A DNA stretch of 64,000 bases from Patiria miniata (lineage: Eukaryota > Echinodermata > Asteroidea > Valvatida > Asterinidae). Below are positions 1 through 11,186 of the stretch, piece after piece; the first letter of the stretch is position 1, and every line of letters starts with the position of its first letter. The stretch is taken from contig NW_024037059.1 of assembly GCF_015706575.1 (NCBI RefSeq), positions 29,398,129-29,462,128 on the forward strand, given 5' to 3'. Below the pieces are notes generated by a model. That model saw only the letters and a program-made list of their open reading frames with translations. It was not told where the DNA came from and did not search any database. Made by a program: the position numbers and the translations under genes.

Positions 1-1
1 A

Positions 2-3000
2 CCCACTGTGATGTGCCCCGAAAATCAGCCGGATGGCCAATTATCCGCGCCTGCCGAACCGATCGACATCCAGGAAGGAGCTGTGCTTCTTGCTTCCACC
101 AGTGGGAAAGAAACAACTGAGGCGACACCCACTGTGATGTGCCACGAATATCAGCCGAATGGCCAAATATCAGAGCCTGCCGAACCAATCGACATCCAGG
201 AAGGAGCTGTGCTTCTTGCTTCCACCAGTGGGAAAGAAACAACTGAGGCGACACCCACTGTGATGTGCCCCAAAACTCAGCCGGATGGCCAATTATCCGC
301 GCCTGCTGAACCGATCGACATCCAGGAAGGAGCTGTGCCTCTTGCTTCCATCAGTGGAGAAGAAACAACTGAGGCGACACCCACTGTGATGTGCCACGAA
401 TATCAGCCGGATGGCCAAATATCAGAGCCTGCCGAACCAATCGACATCCAGGAAGGAGCTGTGCCTCTTGCTTCCACCAGTGGGAAAGAAACAACTCAGG
501 CGACATCCACTGTGATGTGCCACGAATATCAGCCGGATGGCCAAATATCAGAGCCTGCCAAACCAATCGACATCCAGGAAGGAGCTGTGCCTCTTGCTTC
601 CACCAGTGGAGAAGAAACAACTAAGGCGACACCCACTGTGATGTGCCTCGAAAATCAGTCGGATAGCCAATTATCCGCGCCTGCCGAACCAATCGACATC
701 CAGGAAGGAGCTGTGCCTCTTGCTTCCATCAGTGGAGAAGAAACAACTGAGGCGACACCCACTGTGATGTGCCCCAAAACTCAGCCGGATGGCCAATTAT
801 CCGCGCCTGCTGAACCGATCGACATCCAGGAAGGAGCTGTGCCTCTTGCTTCCATCAGTGGAGAAGAAACAACTGAGGCGACACCCACTGTGATGTGCCC
901 CGAAAATCAGCCGGATGGCCAATTATCCGCGCCTGCCGAACCGATCGACATCCAGGAAGGAGCTGTGCTTCTTGCTTCCACCAGTGGGAAAGAAACAACT
1001 GAGGCGACACCCACTGTGATGTGCCACGAATATCAGCCGAATGGCCAAATATCAGAGCCTGCCGAACCAATCGACATCCAGGAAGGAGCTGTGCTTCTTG
1101 CTTCCACCAGTGGGAAAGAAACAACTGAGGCGACACCCACTGTGATGTGCCCCAAAACTCAGCCGGATGGCCAATTATCCGCGCCTGCTGAACCGATCGA
1201 CATCCAGGAAGGAGCTGTGCCTCTTGCTTCCATCAGTGGAGAAGAAACAACTGAGGCGACACCCACTGTGATGTGCCACGAATATCAGCCGGATGGCCAA
1301 ATATCAGAGCCTGCCGAACCAATCGACATCCAGGAAGGAGCTGTGCCTCTTGCTTCCACCAGTGGGAAAGAAACAACTCAGGCGACATCCACTGTGATGT
1401 GCCACGAATATCAGCCGGATGGCCAAATATCAGAGCCTGCCAAACCAATCGACATCCAGGAAGGAGCTGTGCCTCTTGCTTCCACCAGTGGAGAAGAAAC
1501 AACTAAGGCGACACCCACTGTGATGTGCCTCGAAAATCAGTCGGATAGCCAAATATCAGAGCCTGCCGAACCAATCGACATCCAGGAAGGAGCTGTGCCT
1601 CTTGCTTCCACCAGTGGGGAAGAAACAACTAAGGCGACACCCACTGTGATGTGCCTCAAAAATCAGCCGGATGGCCAAATATCAGAGTCTGCCGAACCAA
1701 TCGACATCCAGGAAGGAGCTGTGCCTCTTGCTTCCACCAGTGGGGAAGAAACAACTAAGGCGACACCCACTGTGATGTGCCTCAAAAATCAGCCGGATGG
1801 CCAAATATCAGAGTCTGCCGAACCAATCGACAGCCAGGAAGGAGCTGTGCCTCTTGCTTCCACCATTTTTGGAGAAGAAACAACTGCAGCGACACCCACT
1901 GTGATGTGCCACGAATATCAGCCGGATGGCCAAATATCAGAGCCTGCCGAACCAATCGACCTCTGGGAAGGAGCTGTACCTCTTGCTTCCCACAGTGGAG
2001 AAGAAACAACTGAGGCGACACCCACTGTGATGTGCCCCGAAACTCAGCCGGATGGCCAAATATCAGAGCCTGCCGAACCAATCGACATCCAGGAAGGAGC
2101 TGTACCTCTTGCTCCCACCAGTGGGGAAGAAACAACTGAGACGACACCCACTGTGATGTGCCTCGAAACTCAGCCGGATGGCCAAATATCAGAGCCTGCC
2201 GAACCAATCGGCATCCAGGAAGGAGCTGTACCTCTTGCTCCCACCAGTGGGGAAGAAACAACTGAGGCGACACCCACTGTGATGTGCCCCGAAACTCAGC
2301 CGGATGGCCAAATATCAGAGCCTGCCGAACCAATCGACATCCAGGAAGGAGCTGTACCTCTTGCTCCCACCAGTGGGGAAGAAACAACTGAGGCAACACC
2401 CACCGTGATGTGCCCCGAAAATCAGCCGGATGGCCAAATATCAGAGCCTGCCGAACCAATCGACATCCAGGAAGGAGCTGTGCCTCTTGCTTCCACCAGT
2501 GGAGAAGAAACAGCTGAGGCAACACCCACTGTGATGTGCCTCGAATATCAGCCGGATGGCCAAATATCAGAGCCTGCCAAACCAATCGACATCCAGGAAA
2601 GAGCTTTGCCTCTTGCTTCCACCAGTGGGGAAGAAACAACTGAGGCAACACCCACTGTAATGTGCCTCGAAAATCAGTCGGATAGCCAAATATCAGAGCC
2701 TGCCGAACCAATCGACATCCAGGAAGGAGCTGTGCCTCTTGCTTCCACCAGTGGGGAAGAAACAACTAAGGCGACACCCACTGTGATGTGCCTCAAAAAT
2801 CAGCCGGATGGCCAAATATCAGAGTCTGCCGAACCAATCGACATCCAGGAAGGAGCTGTGCCTCTTGCTTCCACCAGTGGGGAAGAAACAACTAAGGCGA
2901 CACCCACTGTGATGTGCCTCAAAAATCAGCCGGATGGCCAAATATCAGAGTCTGCCGAACCAATCGACAGCCAGGAAGGAGCTGTGCCTCTTGCTTCCAC

Positions 3001-5465
3001 CATTTTTGGAGAAGAAACAACTGCAGCGACACCCACTGTGATGTGCCACGAATATCAGCCGGATGGCCAAATATCAGAGCCTGCCGAACCAATCGACCTC
3101 TGGGAAGGAGCTGTACCTCTTGCTTCCCACAGTGGGGAAGAAACAACTGAGGCGACACCCACTGTGATGTGCCCCGAAACTCAGCCGGATGGCCAAATAT
3201 CAGAGCCTGCCGAACCAATCGACATCCAGGAAGGAGCTGTACCTCTTGCTCCCACCAGTGGGGAAGAAACAACTGAGACGACACCCACTGTGATGTGCCT
3301 CGAAACTCAGCCGGATGGCCAAATATCAGAGCCTGCCGAACCAATCGGCATCCAGGAAGGAGCTGTACCTCTTGCTCCCACCAGTGGGGAAGAAACAACT
3401 GAGGCGACACCCACTGTGATGTGCCCCGAAACTCAGCCGGATGGCCAAATATCAGAGCCTGCCGAACCAATCGACATCCAGGAAGGAGCTGTACCTCTTG
3501 CTCCCACCAGTGGGGAAGAAACAACTGAGGCAACACCCACCGTGATGTGCCCCGAAAATCAGCCGGATGGCCAAATATCAGAGCCTGCCGAACCAATCGA
3601 CATCCAGGAAGGAGCTGTGCCTCTTGCTTCCACCAGTGGAGAAGAAACAGCTGAGGCAACACCCACTGTGATGTGCCTCGAATATCAGCCGGATGGCCAA
3701 ATATCAGAGCCTGCCAAACCAATCGACATCCAGGAAAGAGCTTTGCCTCTTGCTTCCACCAGTGGGGAAGAAACAACTGAGGCAACACCCACTGTAATGT
3801 GCCTCGAAAATCAGCTGGATAGCCAAATATCAGAGCCTGCCAAACCAATCGACATCCAGGAAGGGGCTGTGACTCTTGCTTCCACCAGTGGAGAAGAAAC
3901 AACTCAGGCGACACCCACTGTGATGTGCCCCGAAAATCAGCCAGATGGCCAAATATCAGAGCCTGCCAAACCAATCGACATCCAGAAAGGAGTTGTACCT
4001 CTTGCTTCCACCAGTGGAGAAGAAACAGCTGAGGCAACACCCACCGTGATGTGCCCCGAAAATCAGCTGGATGGCCAAATATCAGAGCCTGCCGAACCAA
4101 GCGACATCCAGGAAGGGGCTGTGACTCTTGCTTCCACCAGTGGAGAAGAAACAACTCAGGCGACACCCACTGTGATGTGCCTCGAAAATCAGCCGGATGG
4201 CCAAATATCAGAGCCTGCCGAACCAATCGACATCCAGGAAGGCGCTGTGCCTCTTTCTTCCACCAGTGGGGAAGAAACAACTGAGGCGACACCCACTGTG
4301 ATGTGCCTCGAATATCAGCCGGATGGCCAAATATTAGAGCCTGCCGAACCAATCGACATCCAGGAAGGAGCTGTACCTCTTGCTTCCACCAGTGGAGAAG
4401 AAACAACTGAGGCGACACCCACCGTGATGTGCCTCGAATATCAGCCGGATGGCCAAATATCGGAGCCTGCCGAACCAATCGACATCCAAGAAGGAGCTGT
4501 ACCTCTTGCTTCCACCAGTGGAGAAGAAACAACTGAGGCAACACCCACTGTGATGAGCCTCGAAACTCAGCCGGATGGCCAAATATCAGAGCCTGCCGAA
4601 CCAATCGACATCCAGGAAGGAGCTGTACCTCTTGCTCCCACCAGTGGGGAAGAAACAACTGAGGCGACACCCACTGTGATGTGCCTCGAAACTCAGCCGG
4701 ATGGCCAAATATCAGAGCCTGCCGAACCAATCGGCATCCAGGAAGGAGCTGTACCTCTTGCTTCCACCAGTGGGGAAGAAACAACTGAGGCGACACCCAC
4801 TGTGATGTGCCCCGAAAATCAGCCGGATGGCCAAATATCAGAGCCTGCCGAACCAAGCGACATCAAGGAAGGGGCTGTGACTCTTGCTTCCACCAGTGGA
4901 GAAGAAACAACTGAGGCGACACCCACTGTGATGTGCCTCGAATATCATCCGGATGGCCAAATATCAGAGCCTGCCGAACCAATCGACATCCAGGAAGGCG
5001 CTGTGCCTCCTGCTTCCACCAGTGGGGAAGAAACAACTGAGGCGACACCTACTGTGATGTGCCTCGAATATCAGCCGGATGGCCAAATATCAGAGCCTGC
5101 CGAACCAATCGACATTCAGGAAGGAGATGTACCTCTTGCTTCCACTAGTGTAGAAGAAACAACTGAGGCGACACCCACTGTGATGTGGCCCGAAACTCAG
5201 CCGGATGGCCAAATATCAGAGCCTGCCGAACCAATCGACATCCAGGAAGGAGCTGTACCCCTTGCTCCCACCAGTGGGGAAGAAACAACTGAGGCGACAC
5301 CCACTGTGATGTGCCTCGAAACTCAACCGGATGGCCAAATATCAGAGCCTGCCGAACCAATCGACATCCAGGAAGGAGCTGTGCCTCTTGCTTCCACCAG
5401 TGGGGAAGAAACAGCTGAGGCGACACCCACTGTGATGTGCCCCGAAAATCAGCCGGATGGCCAAA
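2..5465 (+). repeat. Coding minisatellite: about 43 copies of a 126-bp (42-aa) unit
   Basis: The consensus unit begins PTVMC(P/L/H)E and contains QPDGQISEPAEPIDIQEGAV and SGEETTEAT. Period is 126 bp, except two units with one extra codon (STIFGEE in place of STSGEE). Each unit carries one Cys, in VMC, and is rich in Glu, Asp, Pro and Thr. There are two tiers of longer periodicity. A 7-unit block (882 bp) is repeated between about 8 and 1650. A 9-unit block (1137 bp) is repeated between about 1530 and 3800, and both copies carry the extra-codon unit and the DLWEG unit. Lack of stops in the antisense frame makes long spurious minus-strand ORFs here. Confidence 0.97.
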
Positions 5466-8400
5466 AATTGAAGCTTGCCCAGGCTTCGGTTACAACAACT
5501 AAGGAAGATCCCGCAAAGCCATTAAATGTGGAGAACAGTCCGACTGATGACAAATATGTTGCATACTCCCCTTCGTCGAGTGTTGATGACACTCTTGACC
5601 GAGATAAATTCACAGACCACATCAGTTCTGATAACCAGGAAACAGGCAGTGTTTCCAGTCCTACATCTACCAACAAACAAACTTCTGTTACCCACACTGA
5701 GGAAGAAACTTCAAAGCCACTGAATGTGGAGAACAATCTGGCTAATGACAAAGACCTTGCCTCCTCCCCTTCGTCAAGTGTGGATGACACTATTGACGAA
5801 GATGTCGTAACAGACATTAGTTCTGATAATCAGGGAACAAACAGTGTCCCCTGTCCTACCTATACAAGCAAGGATGATGTGGCTACTGTGCCCCGTCCGG
5901 AAATAGTTCGTTATAATAAAAAGACAGCCAGCATGAAGGATACAACAAAGATTTGCCAAGTCAAGGACCATGATTTAACTGATAACCTGCCATTAGAAGC
6001 CACTGCATGTCCTCACACAAGCTGCAAGGAGGAATCTGTAATGCCACCAACATTGGAGGATGTTGCTTCGGCTGTCGTTGATGAACACAAGACTGTTGTC
6101 TCCTCCCAAATGATCGAGAATATAGCAAACATGTCAAGTATTGAGCGTAACCCAACGATGGATCAGCAGGGAGCAACATTTGGAACTCCGAGCATTAACA
6201 GTGAAACAGCAAGTCCGTCTGATGTCAACAGTCACACTGCAGCCGATGGCCTACATGAGGGACCTGATGCCTCTTCAAGTGCCATCTCTCTGAGGGAAAC
6301 CAACAATAACCAATATCATGTTGCTGTCTTGAAGATCAAGAATGGTTCGATGGGGCGTGTTATCGGGAAAAGGGTATGTAGTGTGTGTTCTCTGGTAGAC
6401 AGATTAACTAGGCTTAATGCACTAGACTCCTGTGCTTGGTAGCAATTTCACTTCAGAAGTCAGTTTTAGAGGAAGCCGGATGCGCAAGCTGACTGTCCTA
6501 TCACTCCTAGACTGACTGACTAAGTCACGGACTGACTGACTTACTAAACTGAGTCTCTGAGCATTAGTAATGTCCCAAAACTAAGACTTTTGGGTCCAGC
6601 GTGTCTATAGAAAGCCTACTCTTGTTAAACGAGATCTGTACAAATTAGTTTTGTACGGTCTCCTTTTATTTTGATTCAGGGTAAACATCTGAAACATGTC
6701 CAACAACACTGCAACGTGAAAACTAATTATGGTCAGCTGGATGAGAAACATCAGTTCCTACACCTCGAAGGTAAGGACCCAGATCGAATCACAGCACTTT
6801 GTTACATTCCTGTTCACACTTTACTGTTAACAAAAGCTGACCTTTGAAGAAAAGTCTGTCTCATTATGACAATAAAATCTGAGATGGTGGTTTACCATTT
6901 TCATCTCTTTAACAAATGTGTATAGTCAGATAAATAAATAACTTGATAAAGCATTTGTTGAAATAATAAAAATTCAAAGTGCATAAAAGAAATTGTGAAC
7001 GAAAAAGAAACACTTCTAGGGTATTGATATGTTCAGAAATCTTATAATAACTTTAGAGTAGTGTCATTATATTATTTAAAAACACATAATGCCAGATGAA
7101 GTAATTTTGATATGCTCTTTTTCAAACTGTAGGCACAGCTGAAAGCATTCAACTAGCTAAGGACCTTCTTCACAAAAGTGTTGAAGTGGTAAGATTTTCT
7201 GGCCATTTTTACTTCTTTGGTAAGATGTCTAGAAAATATACTTGGAATTATGTTCACAACAAAATACTTATCCAAAAATCAGCACTTGAATTTGAAGGTC
7301 TTAATTCTTACAACAGAAAATACTCTCTAACAGTATGGAAAAAATTATTCATTCGCTTGAAATTGTTAAATATTCACAGCAAAGGACTTATTGTTTGTCA
7401 CTCAGGGTATTTTGGAGATATCAGCTCATGAAGTTGAGGGCCTTCTAACAACAGCAAAGGAGACAGAAGAAATTATTACGTGAGTGGTATCTTTACATCT
7501 TATTATCAAAGTTATTATTATATTAAGATTTCAAATGGGATTAAGTACCACATACTACAAAGTACTGCAAAAAATTATGTATGCAGGTAAATACTAAAAA
7601 ATGCTATGTGTATTGTGGCCACTTATATGCTCAAATACTGCATACCATACAGTTTACTACTATAGTAGTATTTTGTAGCTTTAAATGAGGTTAGTATCCA
7701 AGTTTATAAGCAGGATAGTTTCAAACAATTGGTATGCTTTCTTTCAATTGTTTACTGCAGGGAAAATTACTACAGTACCAATCGACAATATGGCAGAGTT
7801 GTTGGGCATAATGTAAGTTTGAAACTTTTATTACTTTTTTCCCCACAACATTTGCAAACTATATTGACAATGTACAGTTGCAGCAAATGTGGTTAGGAAA
7901 GAAAAAGTCTAATAACATTCGTTAGGGGAAAAGGCAATGAGTTATTTTCTTATTGTCTGAAAATTCTTTAAAACAACTTATTTGTCTGAGAACAGAAATT
8001 AGAATTGGTATGGATGTACTTGAACTATAAACTTGTGCTGTTTCATGTGTCAGTCAAATAAGGGTTATTACCGTCAGGAAAAAGCAGAGTATGTTTCTTT
8101 GGAAATATATCTGAAACATTTCAGTCAAACAGGATGCATGTCAACTAATAATTACAAATGAAATAGACCATTATCATGTTGCAGTCATGGATATTTTCCC
8201 CCATTCCAATCAACGCAACCAAAGCGAGGCTGGAAGGAAAATAGTCTGGTTCCTTTTCGCAAAAAAAACCCCATTATCATTCAGTACTGTTATTGGATAC
8301 AGGGAACATAACTGAAATGGTGGCAGCATGATAAAGGTCTATTGAGAATAGATTAGATTAGATGAAATTAAATTTGATTTCTTTATTGTCATGCTCAAAA

Positions 8401-9511
8401 TTAAATTATTTTGTGAGAATTGTAGTCACTGCAAACCATCAATTTGCAGGGGAAAAATCTGAAGGAGTTGAGAAAAATGGGGATCAAGGTGAATGCTTCA
8501 TCTGTTGGTGGACTGAAATGCCTCTCATTGACAGGTAAAGGAATTCTATAGGAAACAAATATCATTGAAATAAAAGCATTATACTTTATTATATACTTGC
8601 CTCTCTCCACCCAGGAGTATAAATGGGTACCGCCATTAGCTGGGGAGTAACCTGCAATGGACTTGCATCCCATCTAGGTATATTCTCAGTCGTTTCATGC
8701 TAAGGATACCTTAAAGAAAATATACAACATTCGCAAACATCAAAAAACAAAACTACCAAATTAATGTGAAATACCTTACTGGACTTTTAGTGAATGACAG
8801 TCTAAAGCATTCTGTAAAATCATGGCACCTGATGTGCCGTCATTTTTAAGAAAAGTAGTATTTTTGTATTATTTTCCAATGCTGGTCGGGCGACCAGCGT
8901 TGGAAAAAAACTAGCTTTATTCAAATACTGCCCCCAAATTACCATTATTCATTTAGGTTGCATTTGTTTGCAATAAATTACACACCTATGAACGGGTACA
9001 AGCCAGCTAGACTGTTTCTCCAACCTTACAATTCCATGACGTCTATGAATTGCTCTGTTTCATCTTAAGTGGATCAGGGAACCAGACTACAGGAACATGG
9101 TTGTTTTTCTTGGTTTTTCAGCATCTACGAACACAAAACTTCTAACAAGTCAGTGCAACAATATTTCCTATGAAATACTAAGCCCCCAAATCCATCCATT
9201 TCTGAAAATTACAGCAAAATCGAATGTTGAATATTCCCTTTAAAGCCATATTGACTCTGGACCATTTTTTGTAAATCAAATACAAGATATGGAGTAGAAT
9301 ACCAGTGTTTATATTTTGATGTCCAGGCCCGCCAACCAAGGTCCACACTGCATGCCAGTGGATTCAAGATCACCTATCCACGAGACTGTTTGAACCAGCT
9401 CCAGTTCCTGCATCTATGGCAGCTCCATCATCCATGCCTGTACCAGAACAAGCTGCCCTTCCTACCTTGATATCTGATCAAGAGTCTTCCTCAAGAGCTA
9501 GGCAGGACTAG
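2..9511 (+). CDS. Repeat-rich protein with two C-terminal KH RNA-binding domains (5' partial, spliced)
   Basis: The reading frame is open from base 2; the first ATG (8) is inside a repeat, so the true start is upstream. Inferred coding exons: 2-6373, 6680-6770, 7133-7188, 7406-7479, 7761-7812, 8450-8534 and 9327-9511 (TAG). All introns are GT-AG and phases agree, giving 2302 residues counted from base 8. Layout: about 43 copies of a 42-residue acidic repeat (to about residue 1819); a Ser/Thr/Asp-rich linker with two copies of a roughly 60-residue motif containing KPLNVEN and SPSSSVDDT (near 1835 and 1900); KH1 about 2105-2171 with loop GKRG (2120-2123); KH2 about 2190-2258 with loop GHNG (2211-2214); and a Pro/Ala-rich tail. 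KH domains bind single-stranded RNA or DNA, so an RNA-binding role is likely. The repeat half looks disordered. I do not recognise an orthologue. Exon joins are inferred from splice signals and KH homology, not from transcripts. Confidence 0.85.
8583..8705 (+). mobile_element. SINE fragment in an intron of the KH gene
   Basis: The segment with CAGGAGTATAAATGGGTACC followed by GCCATTAGCTGGGGAGTAAC and a CAGTCGTTTCATGC stretch matches, in opposite orientation, the body of the better-preserved tRNA-derived SINE at 38303-38590. The tRNA-like head is missing here. It lies in the last intron (8535-9326), directly before a family A element. Confidence 0.6.
8711..9243 (+). mobile_element. Family A non-autonomous DNA transposon, copy 1 (intronic)
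   Basis: About 530 bp bounded by TTAA at both ends. It starts TTAAAGAAAATATACAACAT, contains an internal palindrome around GGTCGGGCGACCAGCGTTGG, and ends with the ATCCATCCATTTCTGAAAAT block and CCCTTTAA. Related copies occur at 22338, 26790, 39792, 43246, 47000, 53110 and 63638. It has no coding capacity. TTAA-bounded ends starting AG fit Kolobok- or piggyBac-type transposition (inference). Confidence 0.8.
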
Positions 9512-9605
9512 GAGATATTCATTGATCTGTTCATCTGGTCTTCATTTTCGGCCATCATTTGGTTTTCTAATTCTTCAACTGCTGTTACTTGTACCTTTAT
9601 TAGTG

Positions 9606-9611
9606 ATTAAA
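9606..9611 (+). terminator. Candidate poly(A) signal ATTAAA for the KH gene
   Basis: The first AATAAA/ATTAAA word downstream of the KH-gene stop codon (9511), about 95 bp away. A canonical AATAAA follows at 9854, but inside a repeat element. Only the word and its position support this call. Confidence 0.3.
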
Positions 9612-9639
9612 CATATGGTGTCATATTACATTCAGAAAT

Positions 9640-10006
9640 ACCTGAAACAGTTTAGCAATTCCTATTGGTCGAGAGTCTGTCACGTGGGTGGTTTTAAACC
9701 GCTGGTAAAACACCGCTGTGTTACGGGCAACGCGCACGTCAATATAGGAGTTGTTTATGAGATATACCACAGCATAGCTGGCGTGTTAACGAAATCGTTA
9801 GAAATTTGTAATTTTTGACTTGTTTTGACTTTTGAACCGAAAAGTTTTGATTGAATAAATATGTGCTTGGCTGGTATTAAACACTATGTTTAAGACTGGT
9901 TGGAGTCTGGATGCTGATAATTACCCTCGCTCAGCATCCAGACTCAAACCAGTCTGAAACATAGTGTTTAAAACCGGCCAAACACACATTTATTCCCTTA
10001 ATAATA
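9640..10006 (+). mobile_element. Family E non-autonomous element, copy 1, with 3' hairpin
   Basis: The left part (CCTATTGGTCGAGAGTCTG, then GTGGTTTTAAACCG) matches the left part of the copy at 30446. The right part is a long hairpin: the arm from about 9856 (AATATGTGCTTGGCTGG) pairs with 9940-9993 (CCGGCCAAACACACATTTAT). The same hairpin end is present at about 32200 and at 51117-51230. No ORF of note. The superfamily is unclear. Confidence 0.65.
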
Positions 10007-10428
10007 ATGTGGTGCTTATATAGCGGTTTATACTAAAGGTCTCAAAGCGCTTCACAATAAGCCTCTGTACTGAGGACGTCACACTTTGTTTACATGTGCA
10101 CATTCCTATGGAGCCAGTGGGGGCCCACAGTCTACCGAGTACCATAGGAAAGCACACATGTAAACAAGGTGTGACGTCATCAGTACAGAGGCTTATTATT
10201 ACCCCTGTTCATCAGGCCATGAGACCAGTTCTTGCAGCAGCTCGAGATCAGCGCATTCTGGTCTCTACCTTCACAGGTACCCATTTATACTCCTAAGTGG
10301 AGAGAGACACTTGTAGTAAAGTGTCTTGCCCAAGAACAAAAGCACCATGTTCCCCGTCAGGGTTCGAACCCACGTACCACGGCACGCGAGCTTAACACCG
10401 TAACCATTGAACCATAGCGCTCCTCATT
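10007..10428 (-). mobile_element. tRNA-derived SINE interrupted by a palindromic element
   Basis: On the minus strand a tRNA-like head (ATGGTTCAATGGTTACGGTG, B-box GTGGGTTCGAACCCTG) is followed by TTGGGCAAGACACTTTACTA and GGAGTATAAATGGGTACCTG, typical of invertebrate SINEs. The 3' portion (CATGAGACCAG..., then AAAGCGCTTCACAAT beyond the insert) is separated by a nested palindrome at 10058-10195. It abuts the right end of family E copy 1. Confidence 0.75.
10058..10195. mobile_element. 138-bp palindromic element nested in the SINE
   Basis: The arms starting TAAGCCTCTGTACTGA and ending TCAGTACAGAGGCTTA are inverted copies extending through GACGTCACAC and GTTTACATGTG to the centre near 10130. 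The sequences on either side are SINE, so this inserted after the SINE did. Confidence 0.75.
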
Positions 10429-11034
10429 TCTTTACACCTTTCGTTTACGAAGCAACACACAATGAAAACAACCACGAGTATTTTGTAAATCGTATATATT
10501 TTAATAGAGAATGAATAAAATATGTAACCATAAACATACACTCGACTACATTCAGTGACCAGGGCTATCGTAAAGTGGTGCACAAAAAAATGAACAATTT
10601 TCACAAACACTTTTCAAAAAAAAAACCCAACCAAGAGAGATATAACAGGATCAAAACAGAATGGATGTAATATAGTAAGATTTTCTTTTTATGTTTGTAC
10701 AATTTACTTATTTTAAGAGTTAACAACTTGCAAGTTATCAAGTGGTGTACGACAGATACAGGGACTGTGTGAGAGTTTATATTTTAAGTTGCCAGCAACT
10801 TTAGTGCAAATGACACAGTAGCTGTGAACCCCTACTTGGGGGCGGGGTCTAAGTGCACAGGGGGGTGGGATTGGATGAGCAAGTCAGTACGGTTTCAAAG
10901 CAGGGCTTGACACTTCCTTTTGTTATAGGGCAACTGCTCATACCAGAGTTGTAAGCAAATCCGTCTCAAAGTTACCCAAATTGTAACGGATCAATCGCAA
11001 GTCATGTGGTCTTGAGTCTAGTAAACAAAATAAT
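10429..11034. other. No gene or recognised repeat seen
   Basis: AT-rich, with short ORFs only and no splice-consistent coding signal that I recognise. Confidence 0.5.
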
Positions 11035-11186
11035 CTAATGAACCAATATTCCACGACTGCAATAAATTGGTAGCTGGTCAGTGGGGACCTGAAGCATGTG
11101 GTGATGCGGAGGCCTAAGGGACAAGGTGATTGATTGCCAAAAAATGGCATTTGGTGAAATTTGTCACTAACCAACCAACCAACCAT
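11035..11186 (+). repeat. Family T interspersed repeat, copy 1, with (AACC)n tail
   Basis: Shares CTGGTCAGTGG, GACCTGAAGCA, GCCTAAGGGACAAGGTGATT and an ACTAACCAACCAACCAAC tail with 17400-17547. Two copies ending in the same simple tail suggest a retroposed SINE-like family. No A or B box was recognised. Confidence 0.6.

Noticed and set aside
1782-4856. Long minus-strand ORFs (327 and 645 codons) across the repeat array
   Set aside because: They are the antisense of the 126-bp coding repeat. Absence of stops in one unit repeats automatically in all units, and the plus frame continues into KH domains with proper splicing.
6374-6442. The first exon frame running on to the stop at 6440-6442
   Set aside because: AGG|GTATGT is a good donor, and splicing to 6680 completes the KH1 loop in frame. 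The extension is read-through of intron sequence.
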